Assembly (NCBI RefSeq): GCF_030265065.1
Contig: NC_080398.1
Location: 56,965,982 to 57,029,981, forward strand
Source: Corythoichthys intestinalis
Taxonomy: Eukaryota; Chordata; Actinopteri; Syngnathiformes; Syngnathidae
Length of the DNA stretch: 64,000 nucleotides
Direction: 5' to 3'
Position 1 is the stretch's first letter; each line of letters begins with the position of its first letter. The notes under the pieces are model-generated. The model did no database searches and was not told where the DNA came from. It was given only the letters and a program-made list of their open reading frames with translations. Below are positions 10,463-21,624 of the stretch, in pieces. The position numbers and the translations under genes are program-made.

Positions 10463-11092
10463 TCAAATTACAATATACCAAATATACAAGATATCAAATT
10501 GGTGTGCATGGCTGTCACCCCAGGAGGAAGCCTCCTCTGAAGACGGTAAACAAGAAAGCCCGCCCGTCTCATCAGACCATAGGACATGTTTCCAGTAATC
10601 CATGTGCTTTGTTGACCTGTCTTCAGCAAACTGTTTGCGGGCTTTCTTGTGTACCGTCTTCAGAAGACGCTTCCTCCTGGGGTGACAGCCATGCACACCA
10701 ATTTGATGTAGAGTGTGCGGCATATGGTCATAGCACTAACAGGTTGACCCCCCCTCCACCTCTTCAATCTCTGCAGCAATGCTGACAGCACTCCTGTAAC
10801 GAGTCACATGACATTTTGGAGGGAAAATGACAAGCAGTACTCAATTTGGACTTTTAGGGATGTACGTAGTTTCTATGAGGTGTACTCACTTTTGTTGCCA
10901 GGGGTTTAGATATTAATGGCTCTATTTTTAATTATTTTGAGGGGAAAATAAATTAACTCTATTACATAAGCTGCACATACACTACTTTTCATTGTGTTAA
11001 AGTGTCCTTTTGTCAGTGTTGTCCCATGAAAAGATAACTAACTTAAATAACTGCAGAAATGCGAGGGGTGTACTCACTTTTGTGATACACCG
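10463..11092 (-). mobile_element. Tc1-like transposon remnant with inverted fragment
   Basis: The minus strand from about 10723 encodes HQIGVHGCHPRRK...KKARKQFAEDRSTKHMDYWKHVLWSDET, the middle of a Tc1-like transposase up to its first catalytic aspartate. The right side (about 10850-11092) carries the end sequences GAGGTGTACTCACTTTTGT and GGGGTGTACTCACTTTTGTG known from such elements. A 69-bp piece of the transposase occurs twice in inverted orientation (10495-10563 and 10637-10705), replacing the rest of the gene. The left terminus is missing. Confidence 0.8.
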
Positions 11093-11318
11093 AATGTTAT
11101 GTATAATGTTTGGATATATGTTTGTGTGCATGTGTGTGTGTTTAAGGCAAATTAGTCTGACCCAGATATTTTCAGGGTTTGAAACTACAAACAATTTTGT
11201 CAGGGCCAAAATGTAATCTATACGACCCAAAACTATTTGGGAATAAACAATTACTGTGTTGTGAGTAAAAGTCATGGCATTAGCCTCTATAATTAAATAT
11301 ATGTGTGTGTATATACGT

Positions 11319-12054
11319 CAGACATGTCCAAAGTCCGGCCCGGGGGCCAAATGCGGCCCATGGTCAAATTTCATCCGGCCCCCAGCCTCTATCATAAAAT
11401 CAATAACATCTGGCAGACAGACTTAATAAATTAGTCAGCAGTACTGCTACCAGCATATGAAATAGTTTACACACAGAATGCTGCTCATCATTTACCCACT
11501 AAAAGGCTGCAGCACTCTAAGCAACATTACCCCATGTGACATTTTACTCCCAATTTTCTAAAATGGCGACAATCAACATAAAAAAAGAAATTTGACTGCG
11601 ACGGCCGACGCTTCAAGAATAGGTGGAAATTGGACTACTTCTTCACTAAAATACGCAACAACTGTGTCTCCTTCATTTTCAAAGAGACAGTCGCTGTTTT
11701 TAAAGAGTTCAATATGAGGCGATATGACCAAACAAGACACACTGACATGTACGACAAGATTACAGGGAAGATACGTAGCGAGAAATTGAAGCAACTTGAA
11801 GCTGGTTTAATTTTACAGCAGCAGTATTTCGCAAGAGCCCGAGAGTCGAAAGAGAACGCCACAAAGGCTAGTTGTGAGATTGCTGGAATTATTAATTTAA
11901 AAAAATAATAATAAAGCAAATGTGACACACATAATGGCTTGCTAAAATTTTCTTAAATATATTTTTCTATGTAAAGGACGTCAGCTAAGGTCGGCCCCCT
12001 ACATTTTTACCACACTAAATCTGGCCCCCTTAGCAAAAAGTTTGGACACCCCTG
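11319..12054 (+). mobile_element. hAT (Charlie-like) deletion derivative
   Basis: The ends read CAGACATGTCCAAAGTCCGG and ...TTTGGACACCCCTG, and the 8-bp target duplication ATATACGT is exact (11311-11318 and 12055-12062). The 736-bp element keeps a short coding piece and has lost the catalytic core, so it can move only in trans, if at all. Confidence 0.92.
11600..11908 (+). pseudogene. hAT transposase N-terminus, BED-finger relic
   Basis: The frame from the methionine at 11630 reads DYFFTKIRNNCVSFIFKE, then TVAVFKEFNMRRYDQTRH, then SEKLKQLEAG and QQQYFARA. This resembles the N-terminal region of the ZBED5/GTF2IRD2/FAM200 group of hAT (Charlie-type) transposase-derived proteins. Where the family has a zinc-binding C-x2-C, this copy has S-x-I-F, so the finger cannot bind zinc normally. 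The frame stops at 11908, close to the element's 3' terminal region; the RNase H-like catalytic domain and dimerisation domain are absent. Family assignment is from remembered motifs. Confidence 0.75.
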
Positions 12055-12159
12055 ATATACGTAATCAGTCTTTGTTTGCTGTGTGAAGTTTTGTGCTTAT
12101 ACGTTACCTTCTCTTACATCCTGAAACTCCCGGAGGCTAAGCCCCCCTGTTCTTAAAAC

Positions 12160-12447
12160 CTAGTGATGCCCTTGACATTGAAATTAAGAAGGAAATGATG
12201 GAAATATATGAGCGCAGTGTGTGCGTCAGCGAACTGGTTCGACAATACAGCCGGGGAATGTGTGAACTATCTCGACGGTCCTCCTCTGACCTCCTAAGGT
12301 ATTACGGGAACACAATGAAATTGCGACTGTCATAAAGTGTCATATTTTGAGCAAGTCGTCATATGTCGAGACAAATGACGAGTCAAATTTTATGTCAGAT
12401 GTCAAAAGGATCGTATGTCGATGTGATCGTATCTCAAGGTACCACTG
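12160..12447 (+). mobile_element. pogo/Tigger-like fragment
   Basis: IEIKKEMMEIYERSVCVSELVRQYSRG is encoded from about 12180 and matches the CENP-B-type helix-turn-helix at the start of Tigger transposases. It is followed almost directly by a terminus ending AAGGTACCACTG. The related, longer element is at 44037-45852. The 5' terminus and the catalytic part are gone. The coding piece is immobile debris. Confidence 0.75.
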
Positions 12448-14746
12448 AACATATTTCAGAATAGTATCCAGCCAACCGCTATGAGAATGATGTCACCTGA
12501 TTAAAGTTGATTTACAGTGACATTAATTTTACTGTATACTGCATGTGAGCTGACAATTTCTCATCTTAAAAAACTGCAAAGCAGAATGATAGTTTCCAAG
12601 ATTCTTCTTGACAAAAAAAATTCATTGTTCAAATTTCATCTCCTTTATTTAGTGTTTTGAAGTAGCACTTTCTCAGCACTCTCTGTGCTCCATCAACCAT
12701 CCATCATCTGCCCGTTTACCTGTGATGCGATAAGACAGTTAAGGCTACACCCACGCCAGATACAAGGCTGGTTCTGTGATGCATAAAATCTGACGTCTTT
12801 GTGCTTCTCATGAGAGAACAGATCAATCTCCTAAGCATTTTTCTTAAAGGAACATAAAAACCTTACAGCTGACACACTGCTGTCCCTTGCAGCATCTGTC
12901 TGCTTCAGAGGGAAAAAGGGCAGTGAAAATAAGGGGGGGGAAATGTGGTGGCAAGTGGTGAATGTGGGGGAATGGATTAAGTCTTTTCAACCAGGATAAG
13001 AACCTGTCTTTAACAGAGAGAGAGGCTCCCTTGGAGAACGACTTGATCCTTGGTCTTCCTTTCCTATCCTTTTTTTCTCGTCCGCTTCACCCTTTTGTAT
13101 GTCTCTCCCACTAACTGTAATCCAACGTGACACAGTTACAGATGGACTATGAATGCCGCAGCCCATCAGGACCCCATGAGTGAAGCTACCGGGGGTCTAC
13201 AGGGATCTGATGGGCTATCCCTAAGTCTGCCAGCACACGTTCTCTAGCATGGGCATGGCCATCTCTTTAGCTATATCTAGTTTTACCTCAACCTTTTTGC
13301 TAATCTAATGCCAAGAAAGAGGGCCGCTACATCATTGTTTGAAGCTTGGATGTCTTCTGGAATATAGCTCTGCATAATGTGATATATGAGCGATCTAAGA
13401 GGAACAAGGAAAGACAAGTCAGTGTATTGGGACGTCACACAATAGATTTCTGCATGGGAGGGAGCAGAAACCAGAGTGACATCTTGATGGAATGAATGCA
13501 GAGTGGTATGGAAGTGAGGACAGGCCTTCTGTGCCCTCTTACCATGGATCTGACCTCCCTCAGGACAGGTCTTTCCATGTCTTATCCTGTACATCCACTC
13601 CACGTCTCAGATCTCATCTCAGTTTCTGAAAAGGCGTAATCAATGTTGAAAGTCGACAACACATAGCTCTTTCTTATGATAATCATGCACTGAGCAAAGG
13701 GTATACCCCATAATGGGCAGATGTTGCATTTACGCATATAGAACACAAGATATACACAGGGATAATATAATATTCTTGAATATGGTAATCAACATGCAAA
13801 TAATCTTCACTAAATATGCTGATGATAAATGCATATGATTAGATTTTCTATAAGGCACTTCGGAATAAAGAATGAGTAGAATCACAAATAAGTAAAACCA
13901 GCTCATGAGTACAGGCATAAGGGACAACCGGTAGTATAAATTTAAGGAATTCGTGACAAACTTGATGCACTACAGGCATGGATGTTAAAAAATATATATA
14001 AAGGATCTGCACTTATGAAATAAAAAAAGAATAAGAATTTTGACATATAAGTAGTGGATAAAAGTAGTGAGACTGCACTAAATTTGGGTCACTAAAAAAG
14101 AAAAAATGAGGTCAAAAAGTGTCCATTGACTATAGATTTTGAGATACAGTCTCTGGTTGAAATGCAAGCAATTTAGGAGAAATATATTGCATAAATCCTG
14201 GTATTTTGGGAATGGACAAAATGCAATTATGTAGACACATTTTATAAGTGGTGGCGCACACTGATATATCAATCTCATGTCAAATGTAGCAACTTGTAAA
14301 ACTGAATATTATATAATACCAGTATATTAAATTAAATAAATTAAAGATCTTGAATACTTTAGCCAACCACCACTAAAATCTTTTATTTTCAAATCTGTAC
14401 CACCTGAGCAAGTACGATTTAGTCATTTTTATCTCTGAAGAAGATGTTTTTTTCAGAATTTTCTAGACCAGTGTTATTATTTAAAATATGTATGGCGGAA
14501 AACACAGACAAGGCTGAAAAAGCGGTTTCTGCTCTTGCACCCCTCTTTAAAACAAACTGCTGTATTTTAAGCCAAAAGAACTGTTGTGTTTGATAGAACA
14601 ATATGTCCATATGCTGCCATAGCAGATTCATGGCACATTAAGCACCCAAACTTTTTTTAATTTGTCCGTTTTACCCTGGAAACCCTCGTTTACAGACGTT
14701 GTGCAACCGCTTTTGTTCCAGCCTAGCCATAAAAAGAAGGTAAGTA
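12448..14746. other. No gene recognised
   Basis: This is unique-looking, AT-rich DNA without a convincing gene. An imperfect hairpin with perfect 10-bp arms AGCCCATCAG/CTGATGGGCT lies at 13160-13169 and 13207-13216. Confidence 0.5.
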
Positions 14747-15242
14747 CCGTATTTTTCGGACTATAAATCGCAGTTTTTTTTCATAGTTTGGCTGGCGGTG
14801 CGACTTATACTCTGGAGCAACTTATGTGTGAAATTATTAACACATTATTATATCATTTCTCATGTTATTATGGTGTTTTGGAGTGACACTGATGGTTTGG
14901 CAAACTTGTTAGCATGTTCTTTATGTTATAGCTATCTGAATAACTCTTAATAGCTATGTTACGTCCACATACCGGCCATGTTTGCATTTCGTTGTTCATG
15001 CATCATGCAACATTATCATACTGTACACTTATTCAGCATGTTGTTCTCTATTGTATTTTTATTTTAAATTGCCTGTCAAGATGACATATCCATTCTATGT
15101 ATTGGATTTTATCAAATAAATTTCCCCCCATAATGCGACTTATACTCCGGTGCGACTTAAATATGTTTTTTTCCTTTTCGTTAGGCATTTTATGGCTGGT
15201 GTGACTTATACTCGGGTGCGACATAGAGTCCGAAAAATACGC
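14747..15242. mobile_element. MITE with CCGTATTTTTCGGAC termini
   Basis: The left end CCGTATTTTTCGGACTATAA is mirrored at the right end by GAGTCCGAAAAATACGC, and both ends are flanked by TA. Both ends carry internal GCGACTTATACTC motifs. The ends and the TA duplication fit a Tc1/mariner-type non-autonomous element. There is no coding capacity. Confidence 0.85.
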
Positions 15243-15244
15243 TA

Positions 15245-17472
15245 ACTATATTTATTATTTGAAATGTCTGTCATTTTTTAAGCTTAGAATCATTAATTGA
15301 TGTCTAATATTTAGTTTAAAAAAAAAAAAAGAACTTAAAAAATATTCACTCGAATATTTTACACTTTTAAACAAATTACATCACAATGAAAAAATTGGCG
15401 TCTGTAAATAATTCACGGATATCTACCTCATTACTATCGCTTACCTGTATTTTTTTTGTTACTGTCGCATTTTCCCCCATATCTTAGATGATAATCGATC
15501 CAAACAAAGACATTTTTTAAAAAAATAACGTTTAAACGGGTAACTATATGAAAAATAAAATCTCAACCACTCCTTGTTGTCTGCGATTTCTGCATCGCAA
15601 CCCTTGTTATATTACCATGTTTCACCCACAAAATCCGGCTGTGGCCATTCACAGCTTTGCCTTGACACTCCATGATACATGTCACATGGAGTTTTTGGAT
15701 CGAAAAGACGTAAGCACGTGATAATATCTCATTAAAATCATGGCGTCTTTAATAATGCTCTCTCATGCTCTCACCTCCAATTGGGGATCTCAGAGCGGAA
15801 CTTCAAGTCACCTGAGTGTTTTCTGCCATATAGATATGTATGTATGTACCCCTCCCAATCACTTAGTTTATAGACTCCCCCACCCCCTTCCCCTTCTTTT
15901 CCTGGTCAACAGGCCCCCAACATGGTGTCAACCAGAAATACATCTAGCTGACGATAGCACCAACATACTAATAGTTAGTGTAGGCGTTCAATGAATTTCT
16001 TGTTGTTGTTTGTGTTTCTTTTCTTTCTTTTCTTGTGTTTCTCTTTTTCTGTTCCCCATAACCCCTTCCTGTTCACTGCTTTGTCATAATAAATGAGGTA
16101 AGTTGAATGATCACAATGGGAGTATGTCATACTCTCAATGTGAAACATTAAAACTGTTCAGACTAACCGGACACTTAGACTTCCATTGTCCGTGTCAAAT
16201 AGCTGAACAGGACAGGTTTGAAAAAAAAAAAAAAAAAAAAAGGAAGAACCGGAAGAAAGAGCAACGACGAACGAGCCACGGAAATCGCCGGTCCACATAT
16301 TATTTTTATTTTCTACACACAGGAGGTGTCGGATCTGCCCAAATAATTCCCGGAACACACTCAATTTAGAGGCCTTGACCACGCAACTATCATAATATTA
16401 AATGTAATACATTCAAGGAGTATTTTTAGATGACAAAATTGGCATTGTTGAAAGAGACAGAAAATGTAAACCACCATGATGAGTAACATTAAGGGATCTG
16501 GACAGCTGTATGACAAAAAACTGTGTCAGAGATCACTTTAAGCAGATGCATAGAAAAATATGTACTGACAATACTGATTATTATATGGACTAGAACATCT
16601 ATCCTACTCCCCTAAAAATTATCGAGGTTTGTTTGCCAACTATAAATTTAGGAAACGTCTGGAAATGGTAACACACATGTGTGATATGCTTGCGCTGTGC
16701 AGAAATTTTGAAGTCATGAATAAAACTTAACACGGTAAGTTTGTACACCCCTGCTAAATTATACTAAACTTTATATATTGTATCACATTTGCCATGTATA
16801 GATATTTCTATTTATACAGATATACATAATATATTCAAGGATATACTAGTATAAGTGTCTACATTTGAAAAGTCTGTAGGTAGGAAACGAGTAAGAAATG
16901 GTGAGATGACACAAATAACTGAGGCAATTACGCAAACTATCGGTAGAATAGGGAATGTTTTTGGTATTACTTTACTAGGATAGCAGAAGTCTATGGTGTG
17001 TGTTTGTGTGTGTACGCGGCATCAAGGAGTGGGGTGCTGTGTGCCACGCGGGGCCCCTCTTGTCAACCGTCTGCGTATCCCAGAATCCTATTAGGAGCAA
17101 GTCACACTTGGGTGGCACATTCATCACGGACCCTGCACATTCAGATTGCTGTTATGAATATAATTAGAGAAGACCATGGAAGTGATGTTAGGGCACCCAC
17201 ACGCACACGCACCCCCACAAACACACCGACTTTGAGTGGTATGAGTACGCAAACACATATGTCACAACAAGCACACCTGTCTGTGTACCATATTGCCTTG
17301 CATACAAAACATAATAACTCACAGTCACATGGCAAACACATTATACTGTCCGAATGACAATTAAAGGTCCGTGTCTTATTCACACACACTCTCCAAAGAG
17401 TGGAGCACTATCCTGATTTCACACACTATATTTTTCGAGTGAAGTATATAAAATATTCATTCATATACCCAT
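15245..17472. other. No gene recognised
   Basis: Apart from an A-run at 16220-16240 and a CA/ACGC-rich patch at 17195-17230, I see no gene or classified repeat here. Confidence 0.5.
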
Positions 17473-17776
17473 GCCGCTTTTTCCTCACGAGGGTCGCGGA
17501 GGTGCTGGAGCCTATCCCAGCTAACTACAGGCAGAAGGCAGGGTACACCCTGAACTGGTTGCCAGCCAGTCGCGGGCACAACGAGACATACAACCATTCA
17601 CACACTCACTCTTACCTATGGACAATTTAGAGTGTTCAATCAGCCTACCATGCATGTTTTTGGGATGTGGGTGTAAACCGGAGTTCCCAGAGGAAACCCA
17701 CGCAGGCACGAGGAGAACATGCAAACTCCACACAGGAAGGCCGAAGCCCGGGATCAAACCCTTGATCTTAGAACTC
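17473..17776 (-). repeat. Abundant teleost interspersed repeat
   Basis: GTGCTGGAGCCTATCCCAGC, CAATTTAGAGTGTTCAATCA, CATGCATGTTTTTGGGATGT and GGAGAACATGCAAACTCCAC, in this order, are the signature of a very common fish repeat with a tRNA-like head and a GATAAGCGG tail. This copy is reversed, with its tail end at about 17473. Other copies lie at 40374-40486 and 48630-48890. Confidence 0.85.
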
Positions 17777-18126
17777 CGGGCCTCTCTTTCGGGGCGAACC
17801 CGTTCCAGAGCGCCCTGCCCTTCACCAAGAAAAGAGAACTCTCCCCGAGGCACATTTATATATGTTAGCACATAGCACACCGCCTTTATTTTATATATAC
17901 ATATATACAGTGCCTTGCAAAAGTATTCGGCCCCCTTGAACCTTGCAACCTTTCGCCACATTTCAGGCTTCAAACATAAAGATATAAAATTTTAATTTTT
18001 TGTCAAGGATCAACAACAAGTGGGACACAATCGGGAAGTGGAACAAAATTTATTGGATAATTTAAACTTTTTTAACAAATAAAAAACTGAAAAGTGGGGC
18101 GTACAATATTATTCGGCCCCCTTGCG

Positions 18127-18957
18127 TTAATACTTTGTAGCGCCACCTTTTGCTCCAATTACAGCTGCAAGTCGCTTGGGGTATGTTTCTATCAGTTTTG
18201 CACATCGAGAGACTGACATTCTTGCCCATTCTTCCTTGCAAAACAGCTCGAGCTCAGTGAGGTTGGATGGAGAGTGTTTGTGAACAGCAGTCTTCAGCTC
18301 TTTCCACAGATTCTCGATTGGATTAAGGTCTGGACTTTGACTTGGCCATTCTAACACCTGGATACGTTTATTTTTTAACCATTCCATTGTAGATTTGGCT
18401 TTATGTTTTGGATCATTGTGCTGTTGGAAGATAAATCTCCGTCCCAGTCTCAGGTCTTGTGCAGATACCAACAGGTTTTCTTCCAGAATGTTCCTGTATT
18501 TGGCTGCATCCATCTTCCCGTCAATTTTAACCATCTTCCCTGTCCCTGCTGAAGAAAAGCAGGCCCAAACCATGATGCTGCCACCACCATGTTTGACAGT
18601 GGGGCTGGTGTGTTCAGGGTGATGAGCTGTGTTGCTTTTACGCCAAACATATCGTTTTGCATTGTGGCCAAAAAGTTCAATTTTGGTTTCATCTGACCAG
18701 AGCACCTTCTTCCACATGTTTGGTGTGTCTCCCAGGTGGCTTGTGGCAAACTTTAAACGAGACTTTTTATGGATATCTTTGAGAAATGGCTTTCTTCTTG
18801 CCACTCTTCCATAAAGGCCAGATTTGTGCAGTGTACGACTGATTGTTGTCCTATGGACAGACTCTCCCACCTCAGCTGTAGATCTCTGCAGTTCATCCAG
18901 AGTGATCATGGGCCTCTTGGCTGCATCTCTGATCAGTTTTCTCCTTGTTTGAGAAGA
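18127..18957 (-). pseudogene. Tc1-like transposase, catalytic part
   Basis: The frame is open from the insertion point to the stop and ends in GAKGGATKY. It contains the second helix-turn-helix region (SQTRRKLIRDAAKRPMITLD), the first catalytic aspartate in LWSDETK, FQQHNDPKH, and the catalytic glutamate in SPDLNPIENLW. The spacing from HNDPKH to the glutamate is 34 residues, so the second aspartate of the DD34E triad has become histidine and the enzyme should be inactive even without the LTR insertion. The upstream methionine of the open frame near 18999 belongs to the inserted LTR and is not the true start. Confidence 0.9.
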
Positions 18958-19503
18958 TGTCAGGTGGTGCGTGGGCAGGCAGGTTGTGTGTGGACCCAAA
19001 TGCAGGGAAAGTTAGGCGAGGCAGGTAGATGGTGCAAAAACGTTTTAATCAATGCCAACAAAAAATAAAGTATCAACAAAATGACCGCGGAATCCAAAAA
19101 GTCTTAACACTGAGGCAAACAAAAGTATCACTAACAAAAGACTGCTTTTCAAAACTTACACGGAACACAAGGGCTTGGCAGATCTTGGCTTTGACATGGA
19201 CGTAGACGCTGACATTGACATAGACAATGACGCAACAAGGAGTGACAAGAAACAGGGTCATTATATACGCAGACAAGGGGTAACGAGACGAGGAACAGCT
19301 GGGTAACACAGGTGGATGTAGATTGCAGGATACACTGGGAGAACACACACAGGTGAGAGCAATGGGTAATCACAGGGACAAGTCACACTAGGAGAAACCA
19401 ACACAAAACCTAACAGTACCCCCCCCTCAAAGGACGGATCCCAGACGTCCTGAAGAAACAAAAAGTCAGAAGGTTGCTCGGAGGAGGGAGCAACACCAGC
19501 CCG

Positions 19504-20970
19504 TCAGGGCCAGTCAGACGGGCGTCCAGGACGCCAGACATGGGTTGACCGCAAGGGTCGATCTGGAGGGTGTCCAGGGCGCCAGACGGTGGGCGACCGC
19601 ACGGGCCGATCAGGTGGGCGTCCCAGACGAGGCAGTGCTCGGTCTTTCATGCCGCCAAGCCGTGGCAAGAAGCGGGGAGCAGCATCGTCGGGGCGAGGGC
19701 CAGGAACTTCGGCGTCTGCTGGCGGGACAGCAGCGGTGTCGTCTGCTGGCGGGACAGCAGCGGAGTCGCAGGAGTCTGCTGGCGGGACAGCAGCGGAGTC
19801 GTCTGCTGGCGGAACAGCAGCGGAGTCGCAGGAGTCTGCTGGCGGGACAGCAGCGGAGTCGTCTGCTGGCGGGACAGCAGCGGAGTCGTCTGCTGGCGGG
19901 ACAGCAGCGGAGTCGTCTGCTGGCGGGACAGCAGCGGAGTCGCAGGAGTCTGCTGGCGGGACAGCAGCGGAGTCGCAGGAGACTGCTGGCGGGACAGCAG
20001 CGGAGTCGCAGGAGACTGCTGGCGGGACAGCAGCGGAGTCGCAGGAGACTGCTGGCGGAACAGCAGCGGAGTCGCAGGAGACTGCTGGCGGCACAAGACT
20101 GCGGGGAGCCGGCGCGGGAGGAACTTGACTGCGGGGAGCCGGCGCGGGAGCCACTTGACTGCGGGGAGCCGGCGCGGGAGGAACTTGACTGCGGGGAGCC
20201 GGCGCGGGAGGAACTTGACTGCGGGGAGCCGGCGCGGGAAGAACTTGACTGCGGGGAGCCGGCGCGGGAAGAACTTGACTGCGGGGAGCCGGCGCGCGAG
20301 CCACTTGACTGCGGGGAGCCGGCGCGGGAGCCACTTGACTGCGGGGAGCCGGCGCGGGAGCCACTTGACTGCGGGGAGCCGGCGCGGGAGGAACTTGACT
20401 GCGGGGAGCCGGCGCGGGAGGAACTTGAGTGCGGGGAGCCGGCGCGGGAGGAACTTGAGTGCGGGGAGCCGGCGCGGGAGGAACTTGAGTGCGGGGAGCC
20501 GGCGCCACGGAAGCTTCGGGAAGCCACGACGTCGGCACCGCCGCACGCCATCGGCATTGACGACCACGCCGAGGCCTTTGGCGAAATCCTTCTGGTGGCA
20601 GGGATGGCAGAACAGCCTCACTAGGCCGCAATGATCCTGGGCGACCCCGCAGACCACCACGGGGGGGTCCCCGATAGATGGCCCAACGGGATCCCAAGTA
20701 GGACTCTTTGGCTCGAAGCTCTGAACGAGACACAGAGTGTGGAGGGTGGAAAGAAAAATAACCAGGGGAAACAGAGGGCGTGAAATCAAAATCCGGGTCA
20801 GAGTCGGAATCAGAATGGAAATCATATGAATCGTGATCTTCAAAATCAGAAAAATCTGAATCTAAAAAAACGTGGCGAGGCAGAATATAATCAGGGGAAC
20901 ATGCGGATGGTCGTCGGCGTGTACGCCGGTGCTGGATTTTTCCCGCTGGGTCCACTAGTGGTTGCGTCAT
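19504..20970 (-). CDS. Repetitive protein frame inside the LTR element
   Basis: A 488-codon frame starts two bases inside the 5' LTR boundary. The first ~110 residues are acidic and Ser/Asp-rich (DSDFSDFEDHDS), followed by an Arg-rich region, then about 14 units of a 10-residue Pro/Ala/Arg/Ser repeat (PPAPAPRSQV), then Pro/Ala/Asp repeats (PPADSCDSAAV), and a Pro/Arg-rich tail. I recognise no capsid or zinc-knuckle motif. It could be a modified gag-like protein or a frame kept open by the repeats, since other frames are open here too. Function is unknown. Confidence 0.4.
   Translation of the reverse strand: MTQPLVDPAGKIQHRRTRRRPSACSPDYILPRHVFLDSDFSDFEDHDSYDFHSDSDSDPDFDFTPSVSPGYFSFHPPHSVSRSELRAKESYLGSRWAIYRGPPRGGLRGRPGSLRPSEAVLPSLPPEGFRQRPRRGRQCRWRAAVPTSWLPEASVAPAPRTQVPPAPAPRTQVPPAPAPRTQVPPAPAPRSQVPPAPAPRSQVAPAPAPRSQVAPAPAPRSQVARAPAPRSQVLPAPAPRSQVLPAPAPRSQVPPAPAPRSQVPPAPAPRSQVAPAPAPRSQVPPAPAPRSLVPPAVSCDSAAVPPAVSCDSAAVPPAVSCDSAAVPPAVSCDSAAVPPADSCDSAAVPPADDSAAVPPADDSAAVPPADDSAAVPPADSCDSAAVPPADDSAAVPPADSCDSAAVPPADDTAAVPPADAEVPGPRPDDAAPRFLPRLGGMKDRALPRLGRPPDRPVRSPTVWRPGHPPDRPLRSTHVWRPGRPSDWP
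19715..20512. repeat. Two adjacent GC-rich minisatellites
   Basis: About 19715-20095 repeats CTGCTGGCGGGACAGCAGCG with GAGTCGCAGGA spacers in 24- and 33-39-base units. About 20099-20512 repeats a 30-base unit containing TGCGGGGAGCCGGCGCGGGA about 14 times. Both lie inside the LTR element. Confidence 0.9.
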
Positions 20971-21435
20971 TCTGTCAGGTGGTGCGTGGGCAGGCAGGTT
21001 GTGTGTGGACCCAAATGCAGGGAAAGTTAGGCGAGGCAGGTAGATGGTGCAAAAACGTTTTAATCAATGCCAACAAAAAACAAAGTATCAACAAAACGAC
21101 CGGGGAATCCAAAAAGTCTTAACACTGAGGCAAACAAAAGTATCACTAACAAAAGACTGCTTTTCAAAACTTACACGGACCACGAGGGCTTGGCAGATCT
21201 TGGCTTTGACATGGACGTAGACGCTGACATTGACATAGACAATGACGCAACAAGGAGTGACAAGAAACAGGGTCATTATATACGCAGACAAGGGGTAACG
21301 AGACGAGGAACAGCTGGGTAACACAGGTGGATGTAGATTGCAGGATACACTGGGAGAACACACACAGGTGAGAGCAATGGGTAATCACAGGGACAAGTCA
21401 CACTAGGAGAAACCAACACAAAACCTAACAGAAGA

Positions 21436-21624
21436 ATTTTTGGAAGGACGGCCGGGTCTTGGTAGATTTGCAGTGGTCTGATGCTCCTTCCATTTCAATA
21501 TGATGGCTTGCACAGTGCTCCTTGAGATGTTTAAAGCTTGGGAAATCTTTTTGTATCCAAATCCGGCTTTAAACTTCTCCACAACAGTATCTCGGACCTG
21601 CCTGGTGTGTTCCTTGGTTTTCAT
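21436..21624 (-). pseudogene. Tc1-like transposase, N-terminal part
   Basis: From the methionine at 21624 the frame reads MKTKEHTRQVRDTVVEKF, KAGFGYKKISQALNISRSTV, IILKWKEHQTTANLPRPGRP and SK: the first paired-type helix-turn-helix and the GRP linker of Tc1-like transposases. It ends where the LTR element was inserted, so the DNA-binding half is physically separated from the catalytic half at 18952-18127. Confidence 0.9.

Larger units (their letters stand above)
18958..21430 (-). mobile_element. Young non-autonomous LTR retrotransposon
   Basis: Two 458-bp direct repeats (18958-19415 and 20973-21430) begin TG and end CA, and are flanked by the 5-bp duplication GAAGA (18953-18957 and 21431-21435). 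The two LTRs differ at only about five positions, about 1%, so the insertion is recent. On the minus strand a purine tract (CTTTGAGGGGGGGG) sits just before the 3' LTR. The 1.56-kb interior shows no recognisable protease, reverse transcriptase, RNase H or integrase, so the copy looks structurally whole at its ends but cannot be autonomous. Ty3/Gypsy-type parentage is an inference from the ends and the purine tract. Confidence 0.9.

Noticed and set aside
19545-20843. Several other 300-400-codon frames on both strands
   Set aside because: They overlap the two GC-rich minisatellites, whose unit lengths are multiples of three and contain no stop in several frames.
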